The notes beneath the pieces were generated by a model that saw only the letters and a list, made by a program, of their open reading frames with translations, was not told where the DNA came from and did not search any database. Position numbers and translations under genes: made by a program. Positions 29,201 to 41,564 of a stretch of 64,000 nucleotides of DNA are shown here, one piece after another. Source of the stretch: Eudorina sp. 2006-703-Eu-15 (lineage: Eukaryota; Chlorophyta; Chlorophyceae; Chlamydomonadales; Volvocaceae); contig BDSI01000043.1 in assembly GCA_003117195.1 (NCBI GenBank), forward strand, positions 681,775-745,774, in the 5' to 3' direction. Each line of letters starts with the position of its first letter. Position 1 is the stretch's first letter.

Positions 29201-32200
29201 CTTGACCCCGGACCCGGACCCGGTCCCGACCCCATCCAGGAGGACTGCCGCTGCACCGGCACGCGGGGCGCCGGCGTGGCCCCCGAGGCGCTGACGCCCG
29301 ACCGTGATCCACCGCCGGCGTGCGTCTGCGGGTGCCGAGGGTGCTTCCGGCCCCCCGGGCCCGGGTCGGAAACCTCCAGGCCGACGGCATGCGGGGCCTG
29401 CGCAGGAGTCGTCATTGGAGACTGCCCTGGGGTCGGACCGCGTGACGCAATGGGCCGCCTGGACGAGGAGCCCAGCCGCGCCGTTACTTCGGGCCCCCCG
29501 ACGGCGCCGCCGACGGCGGCGGTGGCGGCGGTGGCGGCGGCGGTGGCGCGACCGCCGCTGTCGCCGGCGGCTGCCGGCCCGAGCAGCATCGCTGCCAGGT
29601 CGTCCGCGGTGGCCCAGTTGTCGAAGGACATGGCGGTGGAGGCCCCGCCGGCCACGGAGCTGGCGCTGCCGCCGGTCAGTCCGCCGCTGCTGACTCCGAA
29701 ACCAAGCCCCATCTCCTCGCGCAGGGACGCCGCCGTGGGGCCGGAAGGCATGCGGGGCGCGGCGCCGCCGGTGTGCGATCCAGGAGCCACCCCGCCGTGG
29801 GCCCGCTTGCCGGCCGGCGTGGGCGCGGCTGACGGCGCCGCCGCCGGCGTGGCAGCAACAGCAACAGTCGCTGCAGCCGACGGCGGCTGTGGCTGCTGCG
29901 CGGCGCGGCCGCTATCCAGCCGGGCCCCTCCCAGGGGCGGCACATGACTCATGACGTGGCTGAGTCGCCGTTGGCGGGTGCTTCCGCGCCGTTCCGCGGC
30001 CGGGCCCGGCTCGGCGGCGGCGGCGGCGGCAGCCGCCGCCGCCAGCGCCGGCGACGACTCCGCCATCTCCTGTACGACAGACAGCTGGCCAAGGACAGCA
30101 CCGCCGCCGGCGTCTTCACTCGGCGGCTTAGGCGACTGCGCTGCCGCGGCGACCACGGCAGCCGCGTGCGGCGGCGGGGCGGCGGCGAACGATGACTGCG
30201 TGCTGGGGCCCATCTGGGAGGACCAGTCGCCGACGCTGCTGCTCGTCCACATGGCCGCAAGCTCCTTGGCCGCTCGGACGTGTTCCATCTCCACCATCAC
30301 GGACGTCTCCGACGGCTCGCCGGAGCCGCGGGGACCGTCGTACGCGCCGTGGTACGAATCCGCACCCAGCGCGCCGTACGCGGAGTGAATCCGCAGCGGC
30401 CGAACGGCATTGCGCGGCTGCTGCTGCTGCTGCTGCTGCTGCGACTGGGGATGCAAGGGGCCCTGTGGCTGCGCCGGCAGCGGCCGGCCCGGCCGGCCGG
30501 GCTCGGGGTCCTCCGCCTCCGCGCCGGCGGCAGCGCCGCCGCCACCAGGCGCGGGGAGCTCCGGCAGCTGTTCGGGCGCAGCCGTACCGTCGGCGGAGCC
30601 GCCGTTTCCACTGCCGCTGTGCGGCGTCCCGGCCGCCGGGAGCGGCATGTACGTGGAACCCGCCACGGGGTCGATCCCCGCCGTCGACGTCTTGCTCGCC
30701 TCGCTGGCGGTCGTCAGCAACGTCGTCGTACCCGTACTGCCGCCGCTGCCGCGCGCCTCCATGTCCGACCAGGAGACGCGCATCTTGAGGCGCAGGGACG
30801 ACGCGTCGCCGCTGACCACGGCGGCGGCGGCGGCGCCGCCGCCGCCGCCGCCCCCGCCGCTGCCCAGCGTGCCTGCGGACGGCGTCGAGACGAGTCCCAG
30901 GGTGCGTTGCCGCCGGAACGACAGCGAGCCGCTGGGCTGCTGCGGCTCCGCCTCCGAGTGCGCCGCCGACGGCTGCGGGGGCTCCAGCTGCGCCTGCATG
31001 GACTGCTGCGGGTGTTGGTGTTGGTGCTGTTGGTTTTGCTGCCGCTGCATCTGCCATTGCGCTGCGGCGATCTGCTGGTTCAGACCGGCGGCTGCCGTCA
31101 CATGAGGCACCTGGGACGGCTGCCGCTGCTGCGGCGGCGGCGCCGCCGCTGACGAGGACCCAACGGCCTCCGCCGCGCACCGCCGCCACGGCCCCTCGCC
31201 CATCATCTCCGCCGCAGCGCCCGCGCCAGCTCCGGCTCCAGCGCCCGGTCGTGCTCCCCCCTCCGTCGACACCAGAGCAGGCCGCCCCCGCACGGCCGCG
31301 GCCGCGGCCGCGGTGCCCAAACCCGGCTGCACCCCCGATTCCGCCGCCAGACCGGCCCGAGGCGACTGCCCCGATCCCGCCGCCGACATCCGCCCTGAGG
31401 GCCCTACGCCGCCGAACAAGAACGGCGCCACCTTGCTCTGTAGGTTTCCGCCCTCGCCACCGCCTCCACCGCCGCCGCCATCCCAGCGGCCGCGCGCCGC
31501 CAGCCCTCGAGCCGGCTCCAGGGAGCTCACCGCCTCGGCCCCGAAGGGATCGGCGTCGAGCAGCGCGGCGGCGGGGTCCAGCCCAGCGGCAGCGGCCGGC
31601 TTGCGCGGGTCGCCGAACTCGCCGGACAGCGCGGCGGCGGCGGCGGTGGACATGCCGGCGGCGGACGGCTCCCCCGGCCCCAGGTTGATGCCGCTGATGT
31701 GCGGGCTCTGCAGTGACGTCAGCATGACGTTGTGGCCGCCGCTGCTGCCGCCGATGGTGATCAGGTTTTGGCCTGTGTAGGGCAGGCGGACAGGGTAGGT
31801 GGACAAGCAGGCCGTGGAGACGACCCACGGGTCTGGACAGCACGGCACGATTGAACCCGTCGAGCTTGGAGACGACCCACGGGTCTGGACAGCACGGCAC
31901 GATTGAACCCGTCGAGCTTGGAGACGACCCACGGGTCTGGACAGCACGGCACGATTGAACCCGTCGAGCTTGGAGACGACCCACGGGTCTGGACAGCACG
32001 GCACGATTGAACCCGTCGAGCTTGGAGACGACCCACGGGTCTGGACAGCACGGCACGATTGAACCCGTCGAGCTTGGAGACGACCCACGGGTCTGGACAG
32101 CACGGCACGATTGAACCCGTCGAGCTTGGAGACGAGCCCGGCCAACGGCCCCTTAATGTCACAAGAAGGCGTCTGGGCGCCTGGCGCAACGACGCACCGA

Positions 32201-35200
32201 TCCTCCGATCTCGCGGCTCAGTTTCCTTATATATACACACACACGGTTATATGGTAAGTATATCTGCACTGGGCTCGGGCGGGCGGGGTCCTTTCCTATA
32301 CACACACACCCGGCGGTGCGGCTCAGTCCTTACATACACCCGGCGGTGGTCCCGAGCCCGTTGTGCGTCTGGCGGGTTCTTTCGCTGGGCAGTGGACGCA
32401 CATCCGGCGTGGCGCCTCAGGACCTACCCAGCAGCATGAGACCGGTGCTGTCGATCCAGCCGCCCTGCTGCCTCGACGTCTGGCGGGAGGGCCCCCGCCG
32501 GTCCGTGGACGTGTACCCACGTCCACCCGCGCCGGCCGCCGCCGGACTTGCAGCGGCGCTGAACGACGCCGCTCTCGGGACCTCGCCGCCGCCGCCGCCG
32601 CCACTTAGCATGGCCGTGGCAGTCGCCGCCGCGGACGACACGGCGCCGGCGGCCGCGCCACCACCGCCCTGCACTGCGGAGGTGCGGTGCGCTGGGTAGG
32701 AGGAGGGGTTGACGGGGCTGGGGGCGTAGCGGCTGGTCGCGACGGTCGGCGGGTGGGCGTGCAGGCCCATGTGCCCCCCGGGTAGCTGCCGGGGGAAGGG
32801 GTGGACGCCCCGCGCCAGGTGCGACACGTCGCTGGGGCTGCGGCGCGGCAGCCGGTGCTGCGGCAGCGCCCCTCTGAGCGGCAGGTACGGCTGGGGCTGC
32901 TGCAGGGTGGGCTGCTGCTGCAGCTGCTGCTGCAACGACTGGGGCGCGCCGTGGTGGGAGAACGGGCCGCCGCCGCCGCCGCCCACGCCGCCGCCGCCGG
33001 CGCTCAGCAAGGGATGGGCGGGGTAGTGGTGATGGAGGGGGTGGGCGGGGTGAAGGTGCGGGCCCAGGTGCGGCGACCGGAAGCCCGCGGCGAGATCGGA
33101 GCTGGCGCGGGCGACGGGGCCGCGCAGCCGGTGGGTGCGCGCGTGGTGGCCGCCGCTGGCGGGGCGGTCCTGGCCGCCGCCGGGGCTGCCGCTGCTGACG
33201 CCGCCGGCCACGGGGGAGAAGTCCTCCGACGCCAGGCACGCCGCCACGGACTCCAGAATGGAGCCGGCGCCGCTGAGGGACGCGCGGCCTTCCTCGGGCA
33301 GCGCAGACGCCGACGGCAGGTTGTACGGCTGGCTGGGACCCGTCAAGATGTCCGTGTACGACGTGTCGACGGAGCGACGAGACGAGGCTTTCCGTACGGG
33401 TGGGTGGTGTCTGCCGGCGCCGCCGGCGCCCGCGAAGGCGGCGGCGGCTGCCGCGACCTGCTCCGCGGGCGTCGCGCCGTAGCCGGGTCGGGGCGGCGAA
33501 TGCGGGTTGGCGGCGCTGATGCTGTTGCGGCGGGAGGGTGTCAAGTCCTCCGGCTGGCCGTAGGGGTCGAGCAGCCCCCGGGCTCCCATACCGCCGCCGC
33601 CGCCGCCACCACCGCCACCTCCGAGGGCCGCCAATTTGCTCAGCTGCAGGGCGGGAGGGGGCGCAACAGAATGACGTGGTGGGCAAGTGGGTGCACACCC
33701 AGGTTCGATGAACCTTGCACGGCAACGGGTGCAGTGGTGCGTGTGAGACTATGGAGGGGGGGTTGAAGGGCCGTGAGCGGCGGCGACGTCCGGCTGAGCA
33801 GCCGCACCGATAACGTCCGGAGCCGCCGCGTCCCGGGCGATGAGGGTCTTGTCCAACACAACCGACACAACCGACCGAGGCGGCAAAACGTAGGCGCTTC
33901 CCCCAGGTTTTGTGATAGGGTAGGGTTGATCAGCGACTCCTCAAGGCCCCCTCTGTAAATAGATGTCCACAGGTCCGAACCATCATCCACACACACACCC
34001 AAATATAGATCCAAATATCCAGGATCCAGATCCAGGGTCAAGCCAAGATCAAGAGACGCACCTGACGCGTCACGTTGATCTTGCCCGAGATGACGTCCGC
34101 CTCGTCCATCTCCAGAGCAGACGCCAGCAGGGGACGAGTGCTGCTGTCTATGACACCACCGGATGAGGAAGGTTCGGGTACCTCCGCCAGGGACTCCAGC
34201 ACCGCGCCGCTCTGGTACGGCGTCCCGCCCGCCGGCTGGCCGGCGGCGGCGCCGCCGCCGCCGCCGCTGATCGGGATCACCATTCGCGGCTGCTCCAGGG
34301 ATGACACGCCACTGGCGGTGCCAAACGGACTGTAACCGGAGTTGAGCAGGGCGAACCTCAACGGGTCGTCCGCGGCGGCGGCGGCAGCGGCGGCGGCGCC
34401 GCCGCCGCCTGGGGCCTCGGGCGGCACCGCTGCCGCGGCGGCCACTGTCGCCGCCACGTGTGCGATGCGCTCTGAGGCGGCCGACGACAGCGTGGACGCC
34501 AACGACTGGACGCCGCCAACCCGCAGGGAGTGACCATGGCCGCTACCGCCGCCGCCGCCACCTGCGCCGCCGCCAGCGGGCAGCGCACCGCCCCCCAGGC
34601 TGCCGCCCACCCCCATAAAGGTATTCAAGCTGACACTTCGTCGCGTTGGGCGCCGCCGTATGCTCTCCGAGGGCGAAACTACGCTGGTCTGGCTTATTTC
34701 CGTACTCTGGCGCTGCAGAGGGTGTGCGATGGCCCTAGCGGTCGAATTTGAGCTGGAGCTCGACGGTGACTGATGATCGCCACGCAAGTGCTGGCCGTCG
34801 CGCAGCCGCATCACCTCTTCGTGCGGCACGGGTGCCGTGATGCACGTGCCGCCGTACGACGCCGGCAGGTAGAACTTGCGGTACAACCTGTAGTACTCGA
34901 GGTACTTGCCGCCGCGGTACAGGCTGCGCCACACGAGCGCCCCCGTGACTGCGATCAGGCTGTAGCACATGAACGGAAGCAGCCGGAGGGACGGGATGGC
35001 CGTAGCGACGGCGGCGGCCGCCGCCGGCGGCGCCGCCATCGCTGCGGAGGCACCAGGGAGGCAGCTGCGTGCCACCTGAGGGATTCCAAGCCGCTGCCCA
35101 ATACGCAACCAGGGCAGCATATGCGCGCTCCCAGCCGCCTCAGCGGCGGCCACGCCGCCGCCGCCGCCGCCTGTACCCAGATCGGCTGTCAGTGCGGCGT

Positions 35201-37453
35201 GAAGCTGCAGGACGTTGACGCCGCCGCCGCCGCCGCTGCCGCCGGCCGAGAGGGCCCCCACGCCCGGCGCCGCGCCGCCCCACCACAGCCAGCTGTCCAG
35301 TGCCGTCACCACGCCCAGCAGCGCCAACAGCTGCGCCAAGAAAATGACCCACGGGTCCTCGTTCCCCACCAGGTTGGCTGTCAGCGCCGCCATCATGCGC
35401 ACCAACATCGCCCGGCTGCGCTGCCGCGGCGCGAACGCCAGGACCTGCAACACGTGTCCCAGCGCGTGCAGTGCCGTCACCACGGAATTGATGGGTGTAG
35501 CGTGCTCGCCGTACAGTCGCCCCGGCAGCCGCGCCATCAGGCCGTTGAGCAGCAGCAGCGTGGCGGCTGTCACGGCGGCGAGGTTCGCCGCGGCCATGCG
35601 TGCGCGCAGCAGTGGCGAGGGCGGGGGGTGCATCGCCGCCTGTGCTGCCGCGAAGCTGGCGCCGCCTCCGCCCAGGCCGCCCGCCGCCGAGCCCCGTACG
35701 ACGCCCGCCATAATGAGCGCCGCGGATGCGACCCGCTCGAGGCAGACCCTGCGTCGGAACGTCGACAGCAGGTGGCGCTCCGAACACTGTACGACGTCTG
35801 CGGCAGGGACAGGACGGGGCAGGGGACGGCGGGGGGAAGGGAGAAGCGGATCGGTACGCGGCGGCGACGGAGTACCTAGGGGAGGGGTATCCAGGAGCCG
35901 CGCGGCAACACCACCCACACGGCCAAGCCAAAGCCGCAATGAGAGAAGTCCCGGTTGCTGGCTGCCAGGGGCGTGGCTGCGGAGGGGAGGGGAGTGTTGC
36001 CCTCCAGCATCCGCTCGGCTGGCGAGGTTCCGAGACTGATGGGAGCCGGGACACGGCCAGAGAGACGTTCCTAGTGTCACGCAACGCGCACCGCTGTCCA
36101 GCATGGACCTGTGACAGCGGCGCTGGGGCGGCAGCAACAGCCGGCGCAGGCCTGGACGTCCCGCCACCTCGCCATCCTTGGGAAAGACGGCAGCCGCGGA
36201 TAGGCACCCCCAGTGTCGCGACTTCGGTGTTAGATCGAAGAAGCCGGGTGTGCACTCTCGGGTGTCATGGCGGCCCTCCCCAGTACCGATGTACTGTACC
36301 TGGCGGCAGGCCCCCAAGCGGTCGGTCCAACGCGGTGGGGTCCAGCAGCTCAGCCGCCGCCGGCCCCTTTCCCTCGCCCTCCTCCTGCTGAGCGTGCGGT
36401 GTTGCTCTCCACATGTCCGAAGGCGGCAGCCCTGGCGGCGGAGGGGTCTGGGGGCCCGCGTACAGCGGCATCAGCACCACCACCGCCAGCGCTGCCGCCA
36501 TGGTGGAGGTCAGATGTATCACGATAGCCCGGGGAGTGTCGTACCGTCCCGTCAGCGCTGCCAGCAGGAAGGCGGCGCAGTCCAGCGCGAGGGCCGCCGC
36601 GAGCTGGGGCAGGGCCTGCCGCAGCGGGTCCTGGCGCGCGGCAAGGGTAGCGGGGCGATGAAAGTTTGGTTTGGTTTGGGTTTGTAGACTAGTGGACGAG
36701 AGAACCGTTTCGACGTTGGGCCACCTTGACGTTGGGCGGGTCTGGGGCTGGGCCGGTTTGGGGCTGGGCCGCGACGGATGTCGAGCGCAAGGATGGGGAG
36801 CGAGTCTTGAGCTGCCCGGGTCGCTGGGAGGGGTTTTCCAAAATCGGAACTCACCCGCTGCAGCACGATGGAGAGCAGCAGAAGCACCGCAAGAACACGG
36901 CCGTATGACAAGGCGGCAGTGGGCGCGCCGCTCAGGAACTCCAACACCAGCCCCGCCATGCTCAGCGGCACCACGAGCGGCTGCAGCCAAGTGGACCCGT
37001 CCGCCGGCATCCGCTGATCGGTGACAGCGGTCCCAGCGGGCTTCCGGCGACGATGCTGAACGGTTCGCGGCCGGGCGACATGCTCGCCGCCCAGCGCGGC
37101 CAGAGACGCAATGTGAGACCCTATGCCCAAAACGAGCCCGAGGATAAGGAATCCAAGGCCGGCTCCGGAGTGGCATTTCGCATCTGCGCGATGGAACAGT
37201 CACGACTGCTTTGAGCCTTCCGCCAAGCCCTGACCACATCGCAATATGTGAATCGCAGGCTTACTCACCGACGTGCAGCACAAGCGCTTCAAGACGCACG
37301 GCCTGCACCCCCAGATACAGTAACCTGCAACAATATTCCAGGTTATTGACGATAACCGTTATTACTGTGAAGATTCAGTACAAGTTACCTGACGGCGGCA
37401 AGCCGCTGAGAACAGGTCGGCGAGCGACGCTGTGCACAACGACGCTCGAACAT
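26284..37453 (-). CDS. Giant polytopic membrane protein, 2625 aa, 10 exons
   Basis: Exons (5'->3') are 37453..37389, 37324..37269, 37183..36855, 36630..36300, 35797..34062, 33643..32428, 31772..28764, 28423..27849, 27433..26963 and 26373..26284 (TAA). All are GT-AG and in phase; the sum is 7878 nt. The ATG is preceded directly by an in-frame TAA. Residues about 22-570 hold roughly ten hydrophobic segments (for example GLGFLILGLVLGIGSHIASL, VLAVLLLLSIVLQR, IVIHLTSTMAAALAVVVLMP, NLAAVTAATLLLLNGLMARL, LLPFMCYSLIAVTGALVWRS), then an amphipathic GGKYLEYYRLYRKFYLPA. Residues about 600-2625 are Gly/Ala/Ser/Pro/Gln low complexity, punctuated by short islands with basic phosphosite-like R-x-x-S motifs (TRRSVSLNTF, SRRNSIS, SSRRSVDTSYTD, RGSTRQRRLSHV, VRRTSSMG, PFRRASLDER, GRRRSVGSF). 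It ends SFADVALGGVNYF. I infer a membrane channel, transporter or sensor with a phosphorylatable cytosolic tail; no family was recognised. Confidence 0.75.
31817..32128. repeat. 52-bp minisatellite, 6 copies, in an intron
   Basis: Units start gagacgacccacgggtctgg at 31817, 31869, 31921, 31973, 32025 and 32077, and are practically identical. A truncated seventh begins at 32129. The array sits in intron 6 of the giant membrane-protein gene, about 45 bp upstream of the exon 7 acceptor. A false open frame runs through it on the minus strand. Confidence 0.95.
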
Positions 37454-40400
37454 TTAACGCCACAGCGTACAGATGTCGCAACACATCATGCAGCCAGTTG
37501 GCAACTTTCAGAGCCTGGGCGTGTATGCAGCTGAGCTGAAAGCACGCGCCAAGTTATGTTTCTCAGCCGTCCTGTAACTTGCGACTGCAGACCCCAGCTC
37601 GAAGGTAAAGGCAGCATTGCACTGATGTGAATGCTTATCCATTAGCTCACTTGTGCAAGGATAGACGATAATCACGAGTCCTTGATCAAAATATGAAAGT
37701 GGCCATCACGCAATTTGAATAGGAGGTTTTCCACTGCAAAGTTTGACGTACCAAGATATCCCCATAGGCCCATTTGTCAACCGTGGCGAACGCTGTACAT
37801 ATGTACTTCCATCTGTTTCCTCTTAGTACTGCTTTTTAATTGGTTGGCAGTAAGCTCAGACCCTTTCTTCAGTTTGTATGTCAATATTTATTATAACTTG
37901 TGTCATAAAGTTTGCATCGTCGCAAACCTGAAAAGTGGAAACTGGAAAGTTCTTCCACATGACTTCGGAGCGCTGCACCCGGCGCAGCTGCTGAGTGGCC
38001 TAGTTTTCCCGTTATTTTATACAGTCTTGTTATTGTAATTGTCAAGAGTAAGGATTAAATATCGCATTAGCGGGGGTGAGGCCGCTCCGTGCGTCGGGCG
38101 AAGCGCTCCGAAGGCACCTAACTCCAGTCGCCACTTTACAGGTTCATGAAGATGCACAACTTGGACATTATGCTTAAACGCCAACAAGTGTTATGCTGTT
38201 GATGACCAGTCTGACGCAGCGATCCGCAATTTTGCCAAGCGCGCAGCATCCACTGCGTGCCGTGTCGCGGAGGGCATTACCGTCGCTAATTGAGATAGGA
38301 AAGGCATGCTGCGGACAGCGCCTTCCTGCCAACGATACGCTTTTGCCATTCGAAACGGATGCTAGTTGCCGAGCACAGACAGTAACTTCCGGCGATCACA
38401 TTACACCGCACTGTTAAAACTATGGATGGGTGCGCTCATGCGATCCAAGCTTACATAAGCGTGCAGTCATCGTAACACTGACGGTGGTGTCCAAGTAATA
38501 GTATGCGCAGGCTGAGCACAGCGATTACAGAACACTATGCGCATTTTGCACATATTGAATGAACCATCCTCAGGGTTGCTGTTAGCGAGGCAATGAATGG
38601 TTGAAAAGTATTAGTAGCGAGCCGTAGACGCTTGACCAGTGCGGATCCAGGCGCTCGTAGACGACCCATTGGCCGCGACGTTAAACACGGGTACGGCATT
38701 TTAAGTTGTTCAAAGCTTCTTGGGTGGCTGCAGCTGTGTACAGTCAGTTGTCCGGGGGTAACCTGCTGCGTGCGTTACCGTATTTAACGCGTGTGCACAA
38801 TGAGTTAGGTGTCTTCAGCGCAAGCGGGTAACCTGCAGTTGTTCCTGCGCCGTAGTAGTACCACTTCGGCACGCCGTCCGGCCTAGTCCGGCGGCGTCTG
38901 AGCCGTTCTGAGCGTCCTGAGTCTCAGGCGGTCAGCGTTATCCGGCCGATAGATGAAGCATGGTCAACAACTGGCAGCGTTCACATTCTCTATGGTTCCA
39001 GACTGGTTTACAGAAACCAATGCACGGGAAACCAAACTGTATGCCCTGGAAACTGTTACGCCAGCAATGCTTGAAGCACTGAACAGGATGGTCAGACGCC
39101 TTGTAACTTTGCGGCGTTTTGCAAGCAGAGTTGCGCCGCGCAGGCTGCAGGGACCGCGATCCAGCAGGTCGTCCAGCCGCCCGTTTTTAATCCTTGACAG
39201 TCGAGCCCGTACTGTTTCCAGTCAAGTTCAGGTTGCGATCGTGCCCATCGCGACGTATCATATCGCGGTCCGCAACGGCTCGCCAGCGGTACGTAACGGT
39301 ACGTGCATGGTCCTTCCTTTCGAGACGTCCTTCAGAGGCGTCCTTCAACCTCGTATGGGCCTAACGTCTACCAAAGCGTTCTTCGGGGTGTGAATTGCGG
39401 TCATTCTAACAACATTGGATGACACGGATCACATCGTATAACTCCGTATACCTTGCCACCTAGACATCCTTGCCAGTAAGTAGAGTTGAAAGGTGATTTG
39501 CATGCAGTTGACACGTAATGGTACTTTGCAATAAAGTGGCGTCTTGTAACGCTGGCGAGGTTGCTCAGTTACGGGGTGTGGAGGGCAGAACTGGGTGCAA
39601 ACGTGTGCAAATCTCAGTCAAGAAACTGATACTAAGAAACAACAGGGCGCCCTGGTGGCTAACTCCCCCTAAAGTGGGCTTTATCCCTAGCCGTGGTTGG
39701 TTCTAGGGAACGGGGTGGTTCCCTGGTAGTGTGGGCCCGGGGAGTGTTTCTGGAGCCTGTCTGGTGCGCCATGGTGGCGCTATGCAGGGTATGGTGAGGA
39801 AGCTTCGGCTGTCGCCGATGATGACCCGCGGGGTCCGCTGTAACATGTTGATAATGATAATAACATTAAGAGTATTACTGGGCCCGCAGCAGGTAGTGTG
39901 CCGTTCGAAAATATCAAAACCCCCTCGAGGTCACGCCTGGTCACGCTGGGCTTTTTCGAACTTCTCGTCAGCAATACAACCCCGTTACCCCATCAGAACG
40001 CACCACTTATTTGATTACGGACCATTACATGTGATACCAAACTGCAGTGCAGGCGCTTACCAAGTCATGTGGCTCAATCACATGGTACATGCTGGAAGAG
40101 GCTGGAAGCGCATGTTGTGCCGGTTGGCTGTGGCGCGGTTTACATACAATTTGGGCATCTGGTCGAAAGAGATGGCCTGAAGTGGAGAACGAGGTGGGCA
40201 ACCCAATCCATTTTGCACAATGCGCAGAGACTACCGTAGATGTCGCGCCCGTGCCCCATGGAAAGCACGATGCGAGCCACCGTCGGCATCCGACCGCCAT
40301 CCTGCCGTACCCATCCTGCAGTGGACACCCGCCGTCCGGTCGAGCGACCCCTCGACATACTCACGCCGAGACGCCGATATGATGCTGCTTTCTTGCGACC

Positions 40401-41564
40401 GAACGGGTACATCAACTCCACCCCTCGCCGAACCCAAAACACAGTCACGCTGTACTGCCTGATGAATACGGCGCAAACCGAGTCAGAACACAGGACTCGA
40501 GAGCTCATCATTCCCGCACGGACGCATTAAACTGCGGGCTGACACACGTAACGCATCCGCAGCACGTCGTGTGAGTGCGTGTGGAGCCAATATGATCATA
40601 TTTGGTAATGGGGTTATGAGAGACCGACGTCAGCCGACATCGCAACTACCTACCCGCTAGAAACCCGGACACAGAGCTGTCGGTGCGCAGGGCAAACCCG
40701 CGCACGTCCGCACACGCAAGAGGCAGCTCCCAGCGTTGGCGCACAACAAAACATTCTTGCTACGGAGCTTGTCCTCCGCGCCACAGCCTCCGATTTCCCG
40801 TACTTCCCCCGTTTTGACCCGCGTCAAGCTAACAGCTATTCGGTTTCCGCCCTGTGGCGCCTACAGCCTCTGTCAATGCATGGGTTACCTTCGGTGCGGT
40901 GACACCGCCCGGCACCGACACCGACACCGACCCCACAGCCAAGTGATCCAGTCGCGAGTGACGCTTCCTGATTACGTACGAATCGACACACGCATTCAAT
41001 AACGTCAAGACACACGGTTCGGGCGGGTTTCTCACTAAAAACATACTCTTGATACTTTTAATCCTCGCCTTGCCTGCACAAGTACACACCCACATGTGCA
41101 TACACACACGCGCATACACACGCACCCCGCGACGCGCTGGCCGTTGTGCACTACCTACCATTTGCTGCAGGGCAGCAAAGCAAAGCGCTGCGAGCGTCCG
41201 CCGCCGGACAGGCCGGCAGAACCGCATGCACACGGGCGCGAGGAGGATGGCTCCACTGCCCTGATCGAGATCGCACGCTCCACCGGTCTCCGTGATCCCA
41301 CAGGACACCACTAGAGACCCACACCGGCACAGCCCTCCGTCAGCGCCCTTCCTCCTTGCTTTCCGCATCCACCCACGCGCCCAAACACTTCCAACGCGTC
41401 CATTGACAATGGGATATGCCGCGTGGGCCACGGTCATCAAGGCACGAGTCCGCCAGAGGCCCGCCGCGGATGTCGGTCGACGCGGCGGACGGCACTGGCA
41501 TTTTCTCCGCACGGCGCACGCAAGCGCACGGCGTCGTATCGCGCGATGTGGCGCGTGCGGCTCT
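37454..41564. other. Intergenic region with low-GC and retroelement-like segments
   Basis: About 4.1 kb separates the 5' end of the giant membrane-protein gene from the 3' end of the DHAD gene. The 37540-38900 part is clearly A/T-richer than the exons. An open frame at 38953-39393 (plus, about 146 codons from an ATG) has a helical Arg-rich middle (LNRMVRRLVTLRRF) but no recognised domain. 39500-39860 looks like a retroelement tail. A CA-rich stretch lies at about 41085-41130. I see no gene I can support. Confidence 0.45.
39824..39862 (+). mobile_element. Possible 3' end of a dispersed retroelement, second copy
   Basis: cccgcggggtccgctgtaa followed by an AT-rich tail (catgttgataatgataataa), matching the terminus at 6613-6650. 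The preceding 39550-39820 (a gcgccctggtggctaactcc segment and similar) may be its body, but no protein can be read from it. Confidence 0.35.

Noticed and set aside
31773..32145. N-terminal extension of the exon 7 frame through the 52-bp repeat
   Set aside because: Clear acceptor at 31773 and phase-matched donor at 32427 show this is intron; the repeat merely has no stop in that frame.
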